Positions 44,548-55,888 of a stretch of 64,000 nucleotides of DNA are shown here, piece after piece. The DNA is from Adiantum capillus-veneris. Lineage: Eukaryota; Streptophyta; Polypodiopsida; Polypodiales; Pteridaceae. The notes under the pieces were generated by a model. The model was not told the DNA's origin, searched no databases, and was given only the letters and a program-made list of their open reading frames with translations. Positions within the stretch are counted from its first letter, which is position 1, and the number at the start of each line of letters is the position of its first letter. The DNA lies in assembly GCA_014529385.2 (NCBI GenBank), contig CM043963.1, positions 66,041,895 through 66,105,894 on the forward strand, written 5' to 3'. The position numbers and the translations under genes were made by a program.

Positions 44548-47500
44548 GCTTTTAGCGCAGAGTGCACTTACAATCCTGTTGTCCATGATGCGTGCTTGTC
44601 AGTTACTGCAGATTCACATGTGTGGTATTTCGATAGTGGTGCTACAAAGCACATTACCTCACATCGTGAATTGTTTACCTCTCTCGAGTCTGTCCCTCAT
44701 GGGAATTCAGTCACTTGTGCCAACAATGCCTCTTATCCAATTCAAGAAGTTGGAAAGATTGTGCTTACTGCTGCAAATGGCAGTTCTTTCACACTTGTTG
44801 ATGCACTTTATGTACCTTGGATCAAGAAGAATCTCTTGTCTGTATCCGCACTTGCTAGACTTGGACTTGTAGTCAAATTTGTGGATGACAGATATACAGT
44901 TCATGATCTCAGTTTTGGTGATGAAATTGTTGCATCTGGCCTTTTGTGTCGTGGGTTGTATAAGCTTACTTTGTATGACAAGTGTGGAAAAAATTTTGCA
45001 AATGCTGTTGCAGATTCAAGGGCTATTTCAGATACAAAACTTTAGCATGCACGTTTTGGTCATCTGAATTTTGCCAGTTTGCTGCGTTTGCAGAAATCTG
45101 ATATGGTTGCTTCTTTGCCGCCTCTTGAAGCACCTGTCAAACATGTTTGTGAAGGCTGTATTTTGGGTAAGATGCAGCGTTCTAAATTTCCAAAGGATGG
45201 TTCAGTTCGGGCCACATGCAGATTGCAGCTTGTGCATAGTGATGTTTGTGGGCCCATGCAAACTCCGTCCTTGGGCAATTACCTTTACTTCCTGATTTTC
45301 ATTGATGATTACTCTAGGCATGCATGGGTATTTCCGCTTAAAGCGAAGTCCGAAGTTTTCATGTGCTTCAAACAATTTCTGGCTATGGTTGAAAATTTCT
45401 CGAAATGTACTATGGGCACCCTCCATTCCGATTGAGGGGGGGAGTATATGTCTCATGAATTTAATGCATTTCTGGCTAGTCGTGGGATAAAACACCAATG
45501 TACAGTGCCTCATACACCTCAACAAAATGGTGTTGTTGAGAGGAAAAATAGGTCACTAACGGAAATGGCATGATGTATAGTCAAGAATCAAGCTTTGCCG
45601 CATTCTTTTTGGCTTGAGGCCATCATGTGTGCCACTTATGTACTTAACAGGTGTCCTACGAAAGCTTTGCAGTCTATTACTCCATATGAAGCATGGCATG
45701 ATAGAAAGCCTTCTATTGAGCACATGCGTGTTTTTGGCTGTTTGGCATATGCTTTGGTGCCACAAGTGCAGCGCAGAAAATTGGATGATAAGGTTGCCAA
45801 ATGTATTTTTGTTGGTTATAGTGATGAAAGCAAAGGTTACAGGTTGTATCATCCACAAACAAAACGTATTCTGGTTTCACGGGATGTAGTGTTTGTGGAA
45901 GATTCTGTTCAGCCCTTGCTGTCATGTACTAGAGAGTAATGTAAGCTCATAGGACATTCATGACACTTTGTTGCCTCTTTTCAGTGGTGGAAATACGAAT
46001 GTAAGTTGCAATGAGGAAAATGTACAGCCTATGGGGGTTTCTGAAAATTTTTTAGATCAGCCTATTACTGATGCAGATGTACATGATGTACTTGATGAGG
46101 AAAGGGCTCAAAATGAGCAGGCTAGAGGTATGCCAAAATGGCTGGTGCACACTTTGCGTGACAGTAAATTGGATGCACCTTTGTCTAGTCGTACTCGTTC
46201 AGGCTCTCACCATGCATCTTATGCATCAGATTGTTATGCTTTGGCTGTGTTTAGCTTACATGATGTTGAGAAGCCTCTGTCTTTTGATGAAGCATAGAAT
46301 TCAAAAAATTGGATGGCTGCCATGCAATCAGAATATGATGCACTTATAGAAAATGACACATGGACTCTATGTGATTTGCCTCTTGGCAAAAAGGCCATTG
46401 GTACAAAGTGGGTTTACAAGTTGAAACGCAAGCCGAATGGTGAGATCGATCGCCATAAGGCTCGACTTGTTGCAAAGGGTTATGCACAACAAAAAGGCAT
46501 AGATTATGAAGAGATTTTTCCTCCCACTTGTCGTATGACTACTGTGCGTTTTCTATGTGCATTGGCAGCTCATTTTGGTTGGGATGTACATCAATCAGAC
46601 ATTGTTACTGCTTTCTTGAATGGTGACATATTTGAGGACGTTTATGTAACGCAGCCTCGCGGTTTTGTCATAAAACGACAAGAGGACAAAGTGTGCAGAT
46701 GTAAGAAGGCTTTGTATGGGTTGAAGCAATCTCCTTGTGCTTGGTATGAGAAATCTGACATTCATTTGGTTAAACGAGGCTTTCATAACAGTCCAACAGA
46801 AAGCACATTGTATGTAAAGCGTGAGGATGATGTATTTCTCATTGTGGTTCTTTATGTTGATGATTTGTTGATCACTGGACCAAATGAGAGACATATTGCT
46901 GAATTTAAGGCTGATTTGAATGCTACTTTCAAGATGAAAGATTTGGGGCTATTGCATCATACTTGGGTATATAGTTTAAGCAGTGTGATGGTGGTATTGC
47001 CTTGTGTCAGAAAAGTTACATAGAGACATTGCTATGTAAGTTTGTACTTGAGGATTGCAAACCTATTGCCACTCCCATGGAAACAGGTTTGAAGTTGAGT
47101 CTACATGATGCTGGCGATCCTGCTGATGTCACTCTTTATCAAACTGTTGTCGGATGCCTCATTTATGTATGCAACACGAGGCCGGATATTCAGTTTGCAG
47201 TCTCACAGGTCAGCAGATTTATGCATAGCCCATGGTCTAAGCATTGGCAGACTGTCAAGAGGATTTTTCGCTACCTTAGTGGCACTTTACATCTTGGCTT
47301 GTTTTATCCCAAGGGGGGATCATTGCCGCCAGACTTACATGCTTTTTCAGACTCAGATTGGGCTGGTTGTTTTGACACGAGAGTGTCCACAAGTAGTTTT
47401 TGTTTCATGCTTGGAATTTCATGTATATCATGGTTGAGCAATAATCAACCTACTGTGGCCACTTCGAGTTGTGAGGATGAGTACAGGGCAGTCTTCACAG

Positions 47501-47789
47501 CTATGGTTGAGTGTGTATAGCTCAGACACCTTATGGTGGTTTGGGTGTTGGACAGGACACTGCCAACACTATCTACACTGATAGTCAGAGCGCATTGGAA
47601 GTTGCGAGGAACCTAGTTTTTCATGCTCGCACAAAGCACATTGAGGTGAATTACCACTATGTCAGGGAGAGGCTCTCAGCAGGAGAGATCAGCTTGGCTT
47701 ATGTGCCAACACAGGACAACCTTGCAGATCTTTTCACAAAGGCATTGTCTAGTGAGAAGCTTGAATCTTTCCGCAAAGCTTTGGGCTAA
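44548..47789 (+). pseudogene. copia 1 pol (protease, integrase, RT, RNase H)
   Basis: Protease: VWYFDSGATKHIT. Integrase: HARFGHLNFASL and CEGCILGKM (HHCC), LVHSDVCGP, LHSD followed by a TGA, then TPQQNGVVERKN, so D, D and E remain. RT: KKAIGTKWVYKLKRKPNGEI, VTAFLNGDIFEDVYV, LYGLKQSPCAWY and LYVDDLLI. RNase H: AFSDSDWAGCFDT, SSCEDEYRAV and YTDSQSALEVARN, ending at 47,789. Stops at 45,043, 45,433, 45,571, 46,295 and 47,518, plus frame changes near 45,940, 46,990 and 47,515, kill the frame. Confidence 0.92.
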
Positions 47790-47882
47790 CTCCCCTTTGT
47801 GGACTGATCATGTCCTCAGAGCATGTCACTTCCCTTCACTCATGTGCCAGCTCTCATTCACCGCATCACTCCAGGGGGGATT

Positions 47883-48109
47883 TGTTACCATATACATGTG
47901 GTAGTGATGTGTGTGAACACATTAGGACCGCCGCAACATTTTTTCCCTCTTTAGGAGGTTTTTTCCCCCGAGAATTGTATATACGCCCATCACTCTAGGG
48001 CTATCTATCTTTCCATTGCACACTAAGTAACACACTCTCTATTGTGTGCCTTGAGCTTCCTTCGTCTTCTCCAAGCTGTGTGTGTTTCTCTGCAACCCTA
48101 ATTCCAACA
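47883..48109 (+). repeat. 3' LTR, copia 1
   Basis: 227 bp, same ends as the 5' copy; followed by the target copy acaac and the resumed host ORF. Confidence 0.95.
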
Positions 48110-48738
48110 ACAACGCAAGGCCAGCGCAAGACAAACTCCCATGCACTATGGCTCAAGAGGTAAGGGAGCTTGGAAGGATAAATATGTAAGATTATTTGAA
48201 TTATAATGTCGATTGTTGATTATAAAGATTATAGTTGATAATTTGGTATTGTTATTGCTAACTTAGGAAAATGTCACTCTCTCTCGACCAACTAGAGAGA
48301 TAGTCAAGTATCGAGAGCAACATACATAATTTGATACTTAGTGATGGTTGTTTGAAAACAACCACACCTCTCGTGAGCAATTCAACGCGGCGGTTGGACC
48401 ACTACAAGCGGTAAGTTTAAACAAGTAATTTTATATCAATTGTTTTGAGCTGTGGATAATTGTTTAATTTGGTTTGGGTTTATGTAGAGTCAAAGTGATC
48501 CAACATACATGCCTCTGGACGCCGACGAGGATTAGATAAAAAAATGTTTTGCCAAAACTTTTGAAAAGTCCCAATGTGGCACAATGTATATGCAACTATT
48601 TACTTTTTATTGTAACTTTTTTAAATAGTTGATCTTATACATTTTTAATTGTCAAGGTAAAGTAAATCCAATTTCAGTTCTTTGATATTTTTTATACTTT
48701 TCCAAAAAACAATTGATGTCTTATTATTTTTATGCAGG

Positions 48739-48797
48739 TCAAAAATAAAGGTGCTCATTTGGGTTTGGGTGGCCCAAATGAGCACCTTTATTTTTGA
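48739..48797. repeat. perfect 25-bp-arm foldback hairpin
   Basis: Arms 48,739-48,763 and 48,773-48,797 are exact reverse complements (tcaaaaataaaggtgctcat... ) separated by a 9-nt loop (tttgggtgg). It lies about 200 bp after the end of the ORF at 48,535. It could be a small foldback element, a small-RNA precursor or transposon-end structure. Confidence 0.9.
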
Positions 48798-48809
48798 ACT
48801 GGCATTTAG

Positions 48810-48905
48810 TGGTAATAGCAGCGATAAAGGTCGAGGTAATAGCAGCGGGTATATTGCCGTGACTATTACCGCGTTTATTGCTGACAAACCACTACCGCGT
48901 TCATA
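48810..48905. repeat. clustered short direct and inverted motifs, CACTA-subterminal-like
   Basis: ggtaatagcagcg occurs at about 48,811 and 48,835, with inverted relatives (actattaccgcg, accactaccgcg) at about 48,863 and 48,890. Related cggtaata/cagtaataat motifs occur at 38.2 kb. The pattern resembles transposase-binding clusters; a terminus could not be identified. Confidence 0.5.
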
Positions 48906-49039
48906 GCCATGGTGATTGCCGCCCACGCAAATTTTTCTCTCTCCTTTTTCTTTTGTTTTCCACGGCAATGTTGGCGGTTTTTGACAACTCCTCTTACACT
49001 GGAGGCTCGTAGTAAGGCCTCTTTCAGGCGTGATCATTA

Positions 49040-49860
49040 ATAATCAAAAGTACTCTTGAAGGAATCTATAAATCAATGGATTTTGTGCGTCTTGAAGTCA
49101 TTAGTAGATACATGAATAATCGAAAGTGTTGAAGGAATCTATAAATCAATGGACTTTGTGTCTTGAAGCCATTAGTAGATACATTAGGAATTAGAGAAAT
49201 TAAACTAGAGAATGTAAATAATTAGCAAATGAATGTCTTGATTTACTTGCGCATGGGCATATAAGAAAGAAAAACACTCAAGCTTTGAATGCAAGATACT
49301 TTATTAAATAGTTCAATATAGAGGATTAGAGAAAGCAAATATAGTCGTTAAAAATCTCCATTTAGATGAGGTGGGACCACTTATGCTTATCCTGCCCTAG
49401 AAAAGTTACAACAAACCGAATGCCTAAAGCTAAAGCACATCCCATACCTCAACTCACTAAGCAAGTTACTCAATCTTTAATTTTCACACTATGAGGACTG
49501 AGGATTGTGAAGGGAAGATTTTCCTCTTTGATGGCTTATCAACCCATCAAATCTTTGAGAAGACTAGAAGATGTGCATGAGACAAGCGATCAAGAATTAT
49601 CCCAAGGATCCACTAGCGTCATGTCGCTCTTGATAGATGCCTTCTTGGGTAGCATACACAATGTTAAGTGTGGAATTGTTAATGTCGTCAGCCAGCATGA
49701 TATTTCTTCATGTTTGAGATAGAGTCCAATTATGTGGCCTCCTTCTGATAGATGCCTTCCTAGGTAGCACACAATGTTAAGTGTTGAATTGTTAATGTTT
49801 TTAGCGAGCATGATATTTCTTCATGTCTGAGATAGAGTCCAATTATGTGGCCTCCTTTTG
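49040..49860. repeat. two unrelated tandem duplications
   Basis: First pair, about 49,040-49,185: gaaggaatctataaatcaat plus ttgaag(t/c)cattagtagatacat, units of about 70 bp. Second pair, about 49,632-49,745 and 49,746-49,860: gatagatgccttc...gtccaattatgtggcctcctt, about 115 bp each. 49,186-49,630 and 49,860-51,289 contain nothing I recognise. Confidence 0.8.
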
Positions 49861-51289
49861 TGCATCTAAAATACCTCACTTGAATGGGCTAGCACTAGAA
49901 ATGGCAATTGGTCTTGGACCGAGTGCAAAAGATGGTGATGCCATGTACTCTACACAAGTTGTGATAGTTAGGACTAATAAATTTCTCTTCCATTAGCTGG
50001 AATTCATGGATGGGGTGTAGGAGGGCCTTTTTATTTGGTAGTTTAAGGAATTATTAAGGCTTAAACTAGCTTTGACCAAGCGTAGAAGAATGGGGAAAAA
50101 GACCTATATTGGGCTTACAATTTCTTTTTCTACATTTTGGTTTTTAAATTAAGTAGCTTTTAACAAAAAGAGAGATCGATAACTTAATTTTAAAATATAT
50201 GTTTGAAAATTTTAAATTGTCGTTTTTCCACCCCTTTCACTCTCTCTTACATTGAAAGTAGTGGAAGCATATCATTACAAAGTTGTCCAAACTTTTAAGT
50301 ATCGTATCCAAAGCCCCTAGCTTGTGAGATCACTAACTTGCACAGTTTGCAGTTTGCGAATATCATTTGGTATTGTAATATGAATGTCAAATGTCACAAG
50401 ATTTCCTTCAAGGTTTTGTAAGGTAACCATTTCCCTGTCTTACACATCCACAACTCTAGGTGGAAGCGTATAAACAAAGCTGTGCAAACTTTTAAGTACT
50501 GTATCCCAATACCTAAAGCCCCTAGCTTGCATCAATATCTATCTCCCTGATGCATACCCTCTATAAATCTCCAATTCTCTCCTAACAAGGGTTGTAATGC
50601 TTAAAAAGATATATTCTTGCATATAAATACAGTGAGTGTAGGTGACATTAAATGGAAGGTCCTTAAATAAATGCACAAAAACATGCATGAGACAACATTG
50701 ACTTAGACCTACAAACCTAAAAGCCTTCTCAAACTTCAACAAGGAAAGAATGTCAAAGACCATCTTCTCCTTTATGGTTGGATAAGATGGATGACAAACA
50801 TCAGGCTGAAGCCACTCCATGCTAAGAAGTGATCACATGTCAATTCTGACGATCTTACCATAACAATGCTCAAAGGTGTGTACTATTGTGCATGTGTAGA
50901 AGAAGATTTTTCTTTGTAGTAGCATCGATGGTTGCACACTGGGAATCATCATGGCACCAATGTCAACATCAAATCTTGAAAGGTTCCAGAGAGACTTCTT
51001 AATTGTTGTTTCTCATGATGTTTGATGGAAATATATCTACATAGACATCAAATGGCCCAAAATAAACATACTAGCATACTTGAACACATAGGTCAACTCA
51101 ATGCATATGTCTATTGTAACAACAAAGAGAAGCAACTTACAATTAGGTTGAAAAAGTCTTGGATTAGTGTGCCCCAAATGCATATTAGGCATTGAATATA
51201 CATGTTGAATAGCAACTACCCCATTGATCCTATGGTCTTTGAAATCCAAGCAGCCTCCCTTTCCAATGTTGATCTAAGTTGTCACAATC

Positions 51290-51449
51290 TCAAACACGAT
51301 GAGTCCCAGTGGCTACACGTTGCATGAAGACCCAAGCACCTTTGCGAAACACTTGAGGCACCCACTCCCCATTAGAATCTCTGGTGTTATACAAGACAAT
51401 CCTTTCTATCTCATCTTTTGGCTTTTTGTGAGTAGTAGAGTTTGACATT
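51290..51449 (-). CDS. small ORF, 52 residues, function unknown
   Basis: ATG at 51,449 (MSNSTTHKKPKDEIERIVLY) to a stop at 51,290. The sequence upstream on the minus strand is CT/TA-rich and looks like a plant 5' leader. The product is hydrophilic with a basic N-terminus and an aromatic C-terminal part (GEWVPQVFRKGAWVF). No family is recognised; it may be the first exon of something larger or a chance ORF. Confidence 0.3.
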
Positions 51450-51725
51450 GCTATAGAGAGGAAGGGGCTACAATAAGAGGGTTTGATGGTGGTTTTGAAT
51501 GAGCTAGAGATGAAGGAAGAAGTAAATATTTTTGGAGAGAGGGAGATACACAGGATTAAACCTTCAATAGAGAATCTTGGAGTGCAATACTGCAACCATG
51601 GCAAGGAGACAAGAGGTGGTTGATAGAGTATTTGTAGGTGCTCTAGCCATGGGAAGCTTGGAGATGATGAGCTAAGAAGGTGTACCTGAAAGGGTAAAAG
51701 AAGTTTAGAGAAGTTTACCCCAATG

Positions 51726-52074
51726 CTGCAACCATAGCCATGGATAGCTTGCAAATGATGGTCTATGAAGCGGTAGAAGAAAGGGTAGAAGAGGTGCTTG
51801 GTAAAGTCTCCACAAGTGCTGCAGCCATGGAGATCTTGGGGAGAGAGGACAATGGAGGTGTAGATGAAAATGGGAAAGCACATAGAGAGAGTGTGTGTGT
51901 GTTTAGATTGTGAGAAGCTATGGAAAGCTTCCATATATGCTACAACCATAGCCATGGATAGTTTGTAGATGATGGGCTATGAAGTGGTAGAAAAAAAGAT
52001 AAAAGAGGTGCTTGTAGCCATGGAGATCTTGGGGAGAGAGGGCAATGGAGGTGTAGATGGAAATGGGAAAGAAC

Positions 52075-52110
<36 letters not shown>
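51726..52110. repeat. ~220-bp duplication plus (GA)n
   Basis: The block accatagccatggatag...gatgggctatgaagcggtagaa...gccatggagatcttggggagag...tgtagatg(a/g)aaatggga occurs at about 51,730-51,880 and 51,945-52,080. The second copy ends in (GA)n at 52,078-52,117. A short C-rich run lies at 52,291-52,308. Confidence 0.85.
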
Positions 52111-52121
<11 letters not shown>

Positions 52122-52359
52122 GAATGGAGGGTAATGGCTGAGAAATACAGACTTTGGTGAAAGAAAATAGATTTTTGACCATGTATTTGGTTAGGGGAGC
52201 TTTTTGGGAGTGAAAAGTGAGATTTAGAGATTTTTGATTTTTTTTGAAAGTTTAGGGTTACTTAATGGCCATCCATGAAAATTAAGGGACCCCCCCCCAC
52301 CCCCCCTTTCCCTTTTCTCCGTCTTTCTAGTGGACAAAGCTATAATGAGGGGAACAAGT

Positions 52360-52681
52360 TGTAAAGAATGAGGATGCAAGAGAGCTACACAAGACAAGCA
52401 CAAAGCACACAGAGATGGAAAGCTTCTTCTTCTTCTTCACAGAAAAGAGAGTACAAAATGACTAAGTGCTAAAGCTCAAAAGTAGCACATATGTACATGC
52501 GGTCACTAAGTGTGAACTCGCTAGAAGCGTACTAGGCTGGCACTATAAGTGTACTCCAGCTGTAGAATCACTGGCAGAGATCCTCCGTGTCGGTCACCAA
52601 ACGCGCCAATGGGTAAATGCCGTAAGCGGCCAAGACCCGTAGTGGATGCCAGCTCAAGGTGTAGAGCTCGACATCTCAACA
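52360..52681 (-). repeat. 3' LTR, copia 2
   Basis: 322 bp (TG...CA in minus orientation), paired with 57,256-57,577. The RT/RNase H ORF runs into it by a few codons. Confidence 0.93.
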
Positions 52682-54429
52682 CTCCCCCTCGAGCTCTGCA
52701 TGTTGCAGAGTCCAAGCATAGTCCGAAAACGTCGAAGCTTCTCAGCTCCAAGGGCCTTGGTAAAGATATCCGCTATCTGCTCCTCTGTGCTGACGTAGAC
52801 CAAGTCGATGTCGCCCGCCAACACTCGCTCTCGAACGTAGTGGTAATGGACCTCTATGTGTTTGGTCCTAGCATGGAACACTGGGTTCCTAGCCAACTGC
52901 ATGCTGCTGAGGTTGTCACAATGAATGACAATCTGTTGGTCCACCTGCACTCCCAAGTCCTCAAGTAATGTGCATAGCCAAGCTACCTCGCACGCCGCAA
53001 CTGCTGCACCTCTGTACTCGGCCTCTGTGCTCGATAAAGCAACCGTAGACTGCTTTTTGCTGCTCCAAGTAACAGCAACACTCCCAAAAGATAACATGAA
53101 GCCACTCGTAGATCTCCTATCAACAATGCTACCTGCCCAATCTGCATTTGTATACCCATACAATGCTAATGGTGCATCTGCTGCATAGAACAATGCGTAG
53201 TCAAGAGTACCTTGCACATACCTAAGTGTGCGTCGTACTCCATCCAAATGTGGCTTCCTCGGAAGCTGCATGAACTGACTCTCCAAGCCTACTGTGTAGC
53301 TCAAGTCTGGCTTTGTGATAGTCAAGTAGATTAGACTACCCACAATCTTCCTGTACATCTTGACATCCTCAACAACATCACCCTTCTCTGCACTCAGCTT
53401 TGCATTCACATCCAAGGGAATAGAAATTGGCTTACAATCAGCCATACCATACTTTGACAACATGTGCAAAGCATATTGTCTCTGTGATAGCCATACACTC
53501 TCTGGAGTCCTGATCACCTCAATGCCAAGAAAGTAGCGCAACTCGCCTAAATCTTTCATTTCAAACTCCTGTTTGAGAAGACCCTTCACATGGTCAATCT
53601 CCATAGCATTGTCACCAACAATAATAAGGTCATCCACATATATGGTAATGACCACAATCCCCACATCACTCTCACGTACATAGAGTGAATGATCAGCATG
53701 AGCTCTCCTAAAACCAATACTGACAAGATACTTGGCAATCCTGTCATACCATGCTCTAGAGCCCTGCTTCAAACCATACAAAGCTTTGAGAAGTCTGCAT
53801 ACATAATCTAGGTAACCTGGATCGACATAGCCAGGTGGCTGATCCATATACACTTCCTCTTGCAACTCACCATTCAAGAAGGAATTCTTTACATCCATTT
53901 GATGCATAATCCATCCTCTAGATGCAGCCACTGCTATGACAGCTCTCACAGTCGTCATCTTTGCCACTGGAGCAAAGGTCTCCTCATAGTATATGCCATA
54001 CGTCTGTGCATAACCCTTTGCGACCAGCCTTGTCTTGTGACGCTCAATGTTACCATCAGCCTTATGCTTGGTTTTATACACCCATTTACAGCCAATAGCT
54101 TTCTTGCCACTTGGTAATGGCACCAACTCCCATGTGTCGTTTGCTTCCAATGTAGCCATCTCTTCATTCATTGCATCATCCCAATGCACATTTCCAACTG
54201 CATCCTCAAAACATGTGGGCTCCACATCCTGTATCACCTTAGACATGTAGGTTTGGTGATGCGCTAGATACCCATCATAAGTCAATTTCTGAACTGGATT
54301 AATGACTCTATTAGATCTGCGCGGTCCTGGGTCACTCCTTTGCCCTCTAGCATCTTCTTGTACTTTCCTTACCAGGTGTCCTGACAGCCGGAGTTCCAAA
54401 TTCCTCATCAAGACTTTGTTCAGAACCAT
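52654..54429 (-). pseudogene. copia 2 reverse transcriptase and RNase H
   Basis: A 591-codon open frame. RT: KKAIGCKWVYKTKHKADGNI, YYEETFAPVAKMTTVRAVI, NSFLNGELQEEVYMDQPPG, KALYGLKQGSRAWY, the catalytic IYVDDLIIV and MKDLGELRYFLGIEV. RNase H: GYTNADWAGS, ALSSTEAEYRGA, IHCDNLSSMQLARN and HARTKHIEVHYHYV. In the first RNase H motif the family's Asp (Y-S/T-D-A-D-W) is Asn, a loss of a catalytic acid explainable by one G-to-A change. The frame is separated from integrase by a frameshift at about 54,390. Confidence 0.93.
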
Positions 54430-55888
54430 CTGAATCCATGTCTACATGTGAAAAACCTGATGATGCATCAGCCATAAAGGAAAGTTCATCCACCTTTTCC
54501 TTTCCTTTTCGTGATACATTCCCTATACATGTTGGTGGAGTAACCTGCATACGTAGTCTACCATTCCATGGTTTCTCAACAGAGCCACGAGGAGAGGACT
54601 CTTGTGGTCCACTCAAAATTTGTGACTGTGGTCTCACATTTTGTACAACCACATCATCTTTTACATCAGCCCCAATAGTGCCATGTGCATTACTGTACCA
54701 GCTGCTCATCTCATCAAAGACTACATCTCTGCTCACTCGTAATTCTCGTGTAGTAGGATTATAGCACCTGTACCCCTTTTGTTCAAGGGAATATCCCACA
54801 AGAATACATTTCTCTGCTTTATGATCCAATTTCCTATGCAACTCATCTGGTACATGCATGTAAGCTATGCAGCCAAACACTTTCAAGTGTGCCAAATCAG
54901 GCTTTGTACCTGTAAACTTTTCCTCAGGTGTTACATCATGCACCGCAGCTGTAGGTGTCCTGTTCATAATGTACACAGCTGTATTTACAGCTTCAGCCCA
55001 GAAATGATGAGGCATGTTCTTCTCATTCATCAATGCACGTGCAACCTCTGCAATGTGCCTGTTTTTCCTTTCTGCGACCCCATTCTGTTGTGGAGTATAT
55101 CTGCATGTAAACTGCCTGCGTATACCATGCATTCGCAGAAAATCTGAAAAATCATTGGAGAAGTACTCTCCCCCTCCATCGGACCTCAATGTCTTGATTT
55201 GCATATTTGTCTCCTTCTCAATCATGACTTTAAAGTCCTGAAAGTGACCAAACACTTCACTTTTGTTACGCATGAAGTAGACCCATACTTTCCTTGTATG
55301 GTCATCGATAAAAGAGACATAATACCTGCAACCATGTATACTTGCAGTATCGGTTGGACCCCAAACATTTGTGTGCACCACCTCAAGTGGCTTTTTACAT
55401 ACATTGCGCTCATGTGGAAATGAGCCCTTTGACTGTTTTCCAAACTGGCATGCTGCACACACTTTATGCATACCATCCACCTTGAATTTGGGCAAACCTT
55501 TTACAATCTGTTTTGATTGCATGCTGCGCAATCTCTGCTCATTGACATGGCCAATGCGTTTGTGCCAAATGTCAACATCAGCCACAACACCTGTGCCCTG
55601 TGAAAATAAGCTTTTACCTCAGGCATGTCTACATTCAGCGTAAACATTCTGCCCACACATTTGCCCTCTCTGATCAGCTTACAGCCATTCTGGAAATCTT
55701 CTACATAACAGCCATTTGGATTGAAGCGAACCTGCAAACGCTGCTCAACCATTTGTCCAACAGAAACAAGATTCTTTGTAATGTTTGGGACATGAAGTAC
55801 ATCTGCTAAGTACTTTGATTTCCCACTCTTTGTATTTAGAGGTATGTCCCCTACATGAGCAATGGGGTGAGCTGTGTCATCTCCTGTC
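54347..55888 (-). pseudogene. copia 2 protease end and integrase
   Basis: After the stop at the end of gag the same frame continues with the protease flank and LADVLHVPNITKNLVSVGQM. A frameshift near 55,600 moves it to 55,585-54,347. Integrase: WHKRIGHVNEQRL and CAACQFGKQ (HHCC), VVHTNVWGPTD, LRSDGGGEYF and TPQQNGVAERKNRHI. The first catalytic Asp (VHTDVWGP in relatives) is Asn here, so strand transfer should be abolished; the second Asp and the Glu are intact. A Ser/Asp-rich spacer leads to RT. Confidence 0.9.

Larger units (their letters stand above)
42971..48109 (+). mobile_element. Ty1/copia LTR retrotransposon 1 (5.14 kb)
   Basis: LTRs of 227 bp at 42,971-43,197 and 47,883-48,109 (TGTTACCATA...ATTCCAACA) differ at roughly nine positions. 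The primer site TGGTATCAGAGC (43,200-43,211) is the classic initiator tRNA-Met site; a purine tract ccagggggga precedes the 3' LTR. The target duplication is acaat/acaac (one mismatch). Order is gag, protease, integrase, RT, RNase H, the copia order. Stops and frameshifts make it non-autonomous. It splits the ORF at 41.8-48.5 kb. Confidence 0.95.
41821..48535 (+). pseudogene. spliced unknown ORF, probably CACTA-associated, interrupted by copia element 1
   Basis: A first exon from ATG at 41,821 (MSDDRPTSEEQLAGSSFGWF) has a donor near 41,890. The next exon begins near 42,031 (AWPSYTYPSQIPAPVEDPDL), and a long exon at about 42,330-42,970 encodes an Arg/Ser-rich then helical protein (GRAFRRHLQILIHSTYKNCF, EQWLEGYIKTFLKHKQST). 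At SYRQQ the copia element is inserted. Removing it with one target copy, the frame resumes at 48,110 as RKASARQTPMHYGSRGKGAW. Later exons give ENVTLSRPTREIVKYREQ, FENNHTSREQFNAAVGPLQA and SQSDPTYMPLDADED with a stop at about 48,535. GS and basic motifs suggest the plant CACTA second ORF (Transposase_24-like), but it runs opposite to TNP2 of element 2. Some stops are present. Identification is tentative. Confidence 0.5.
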
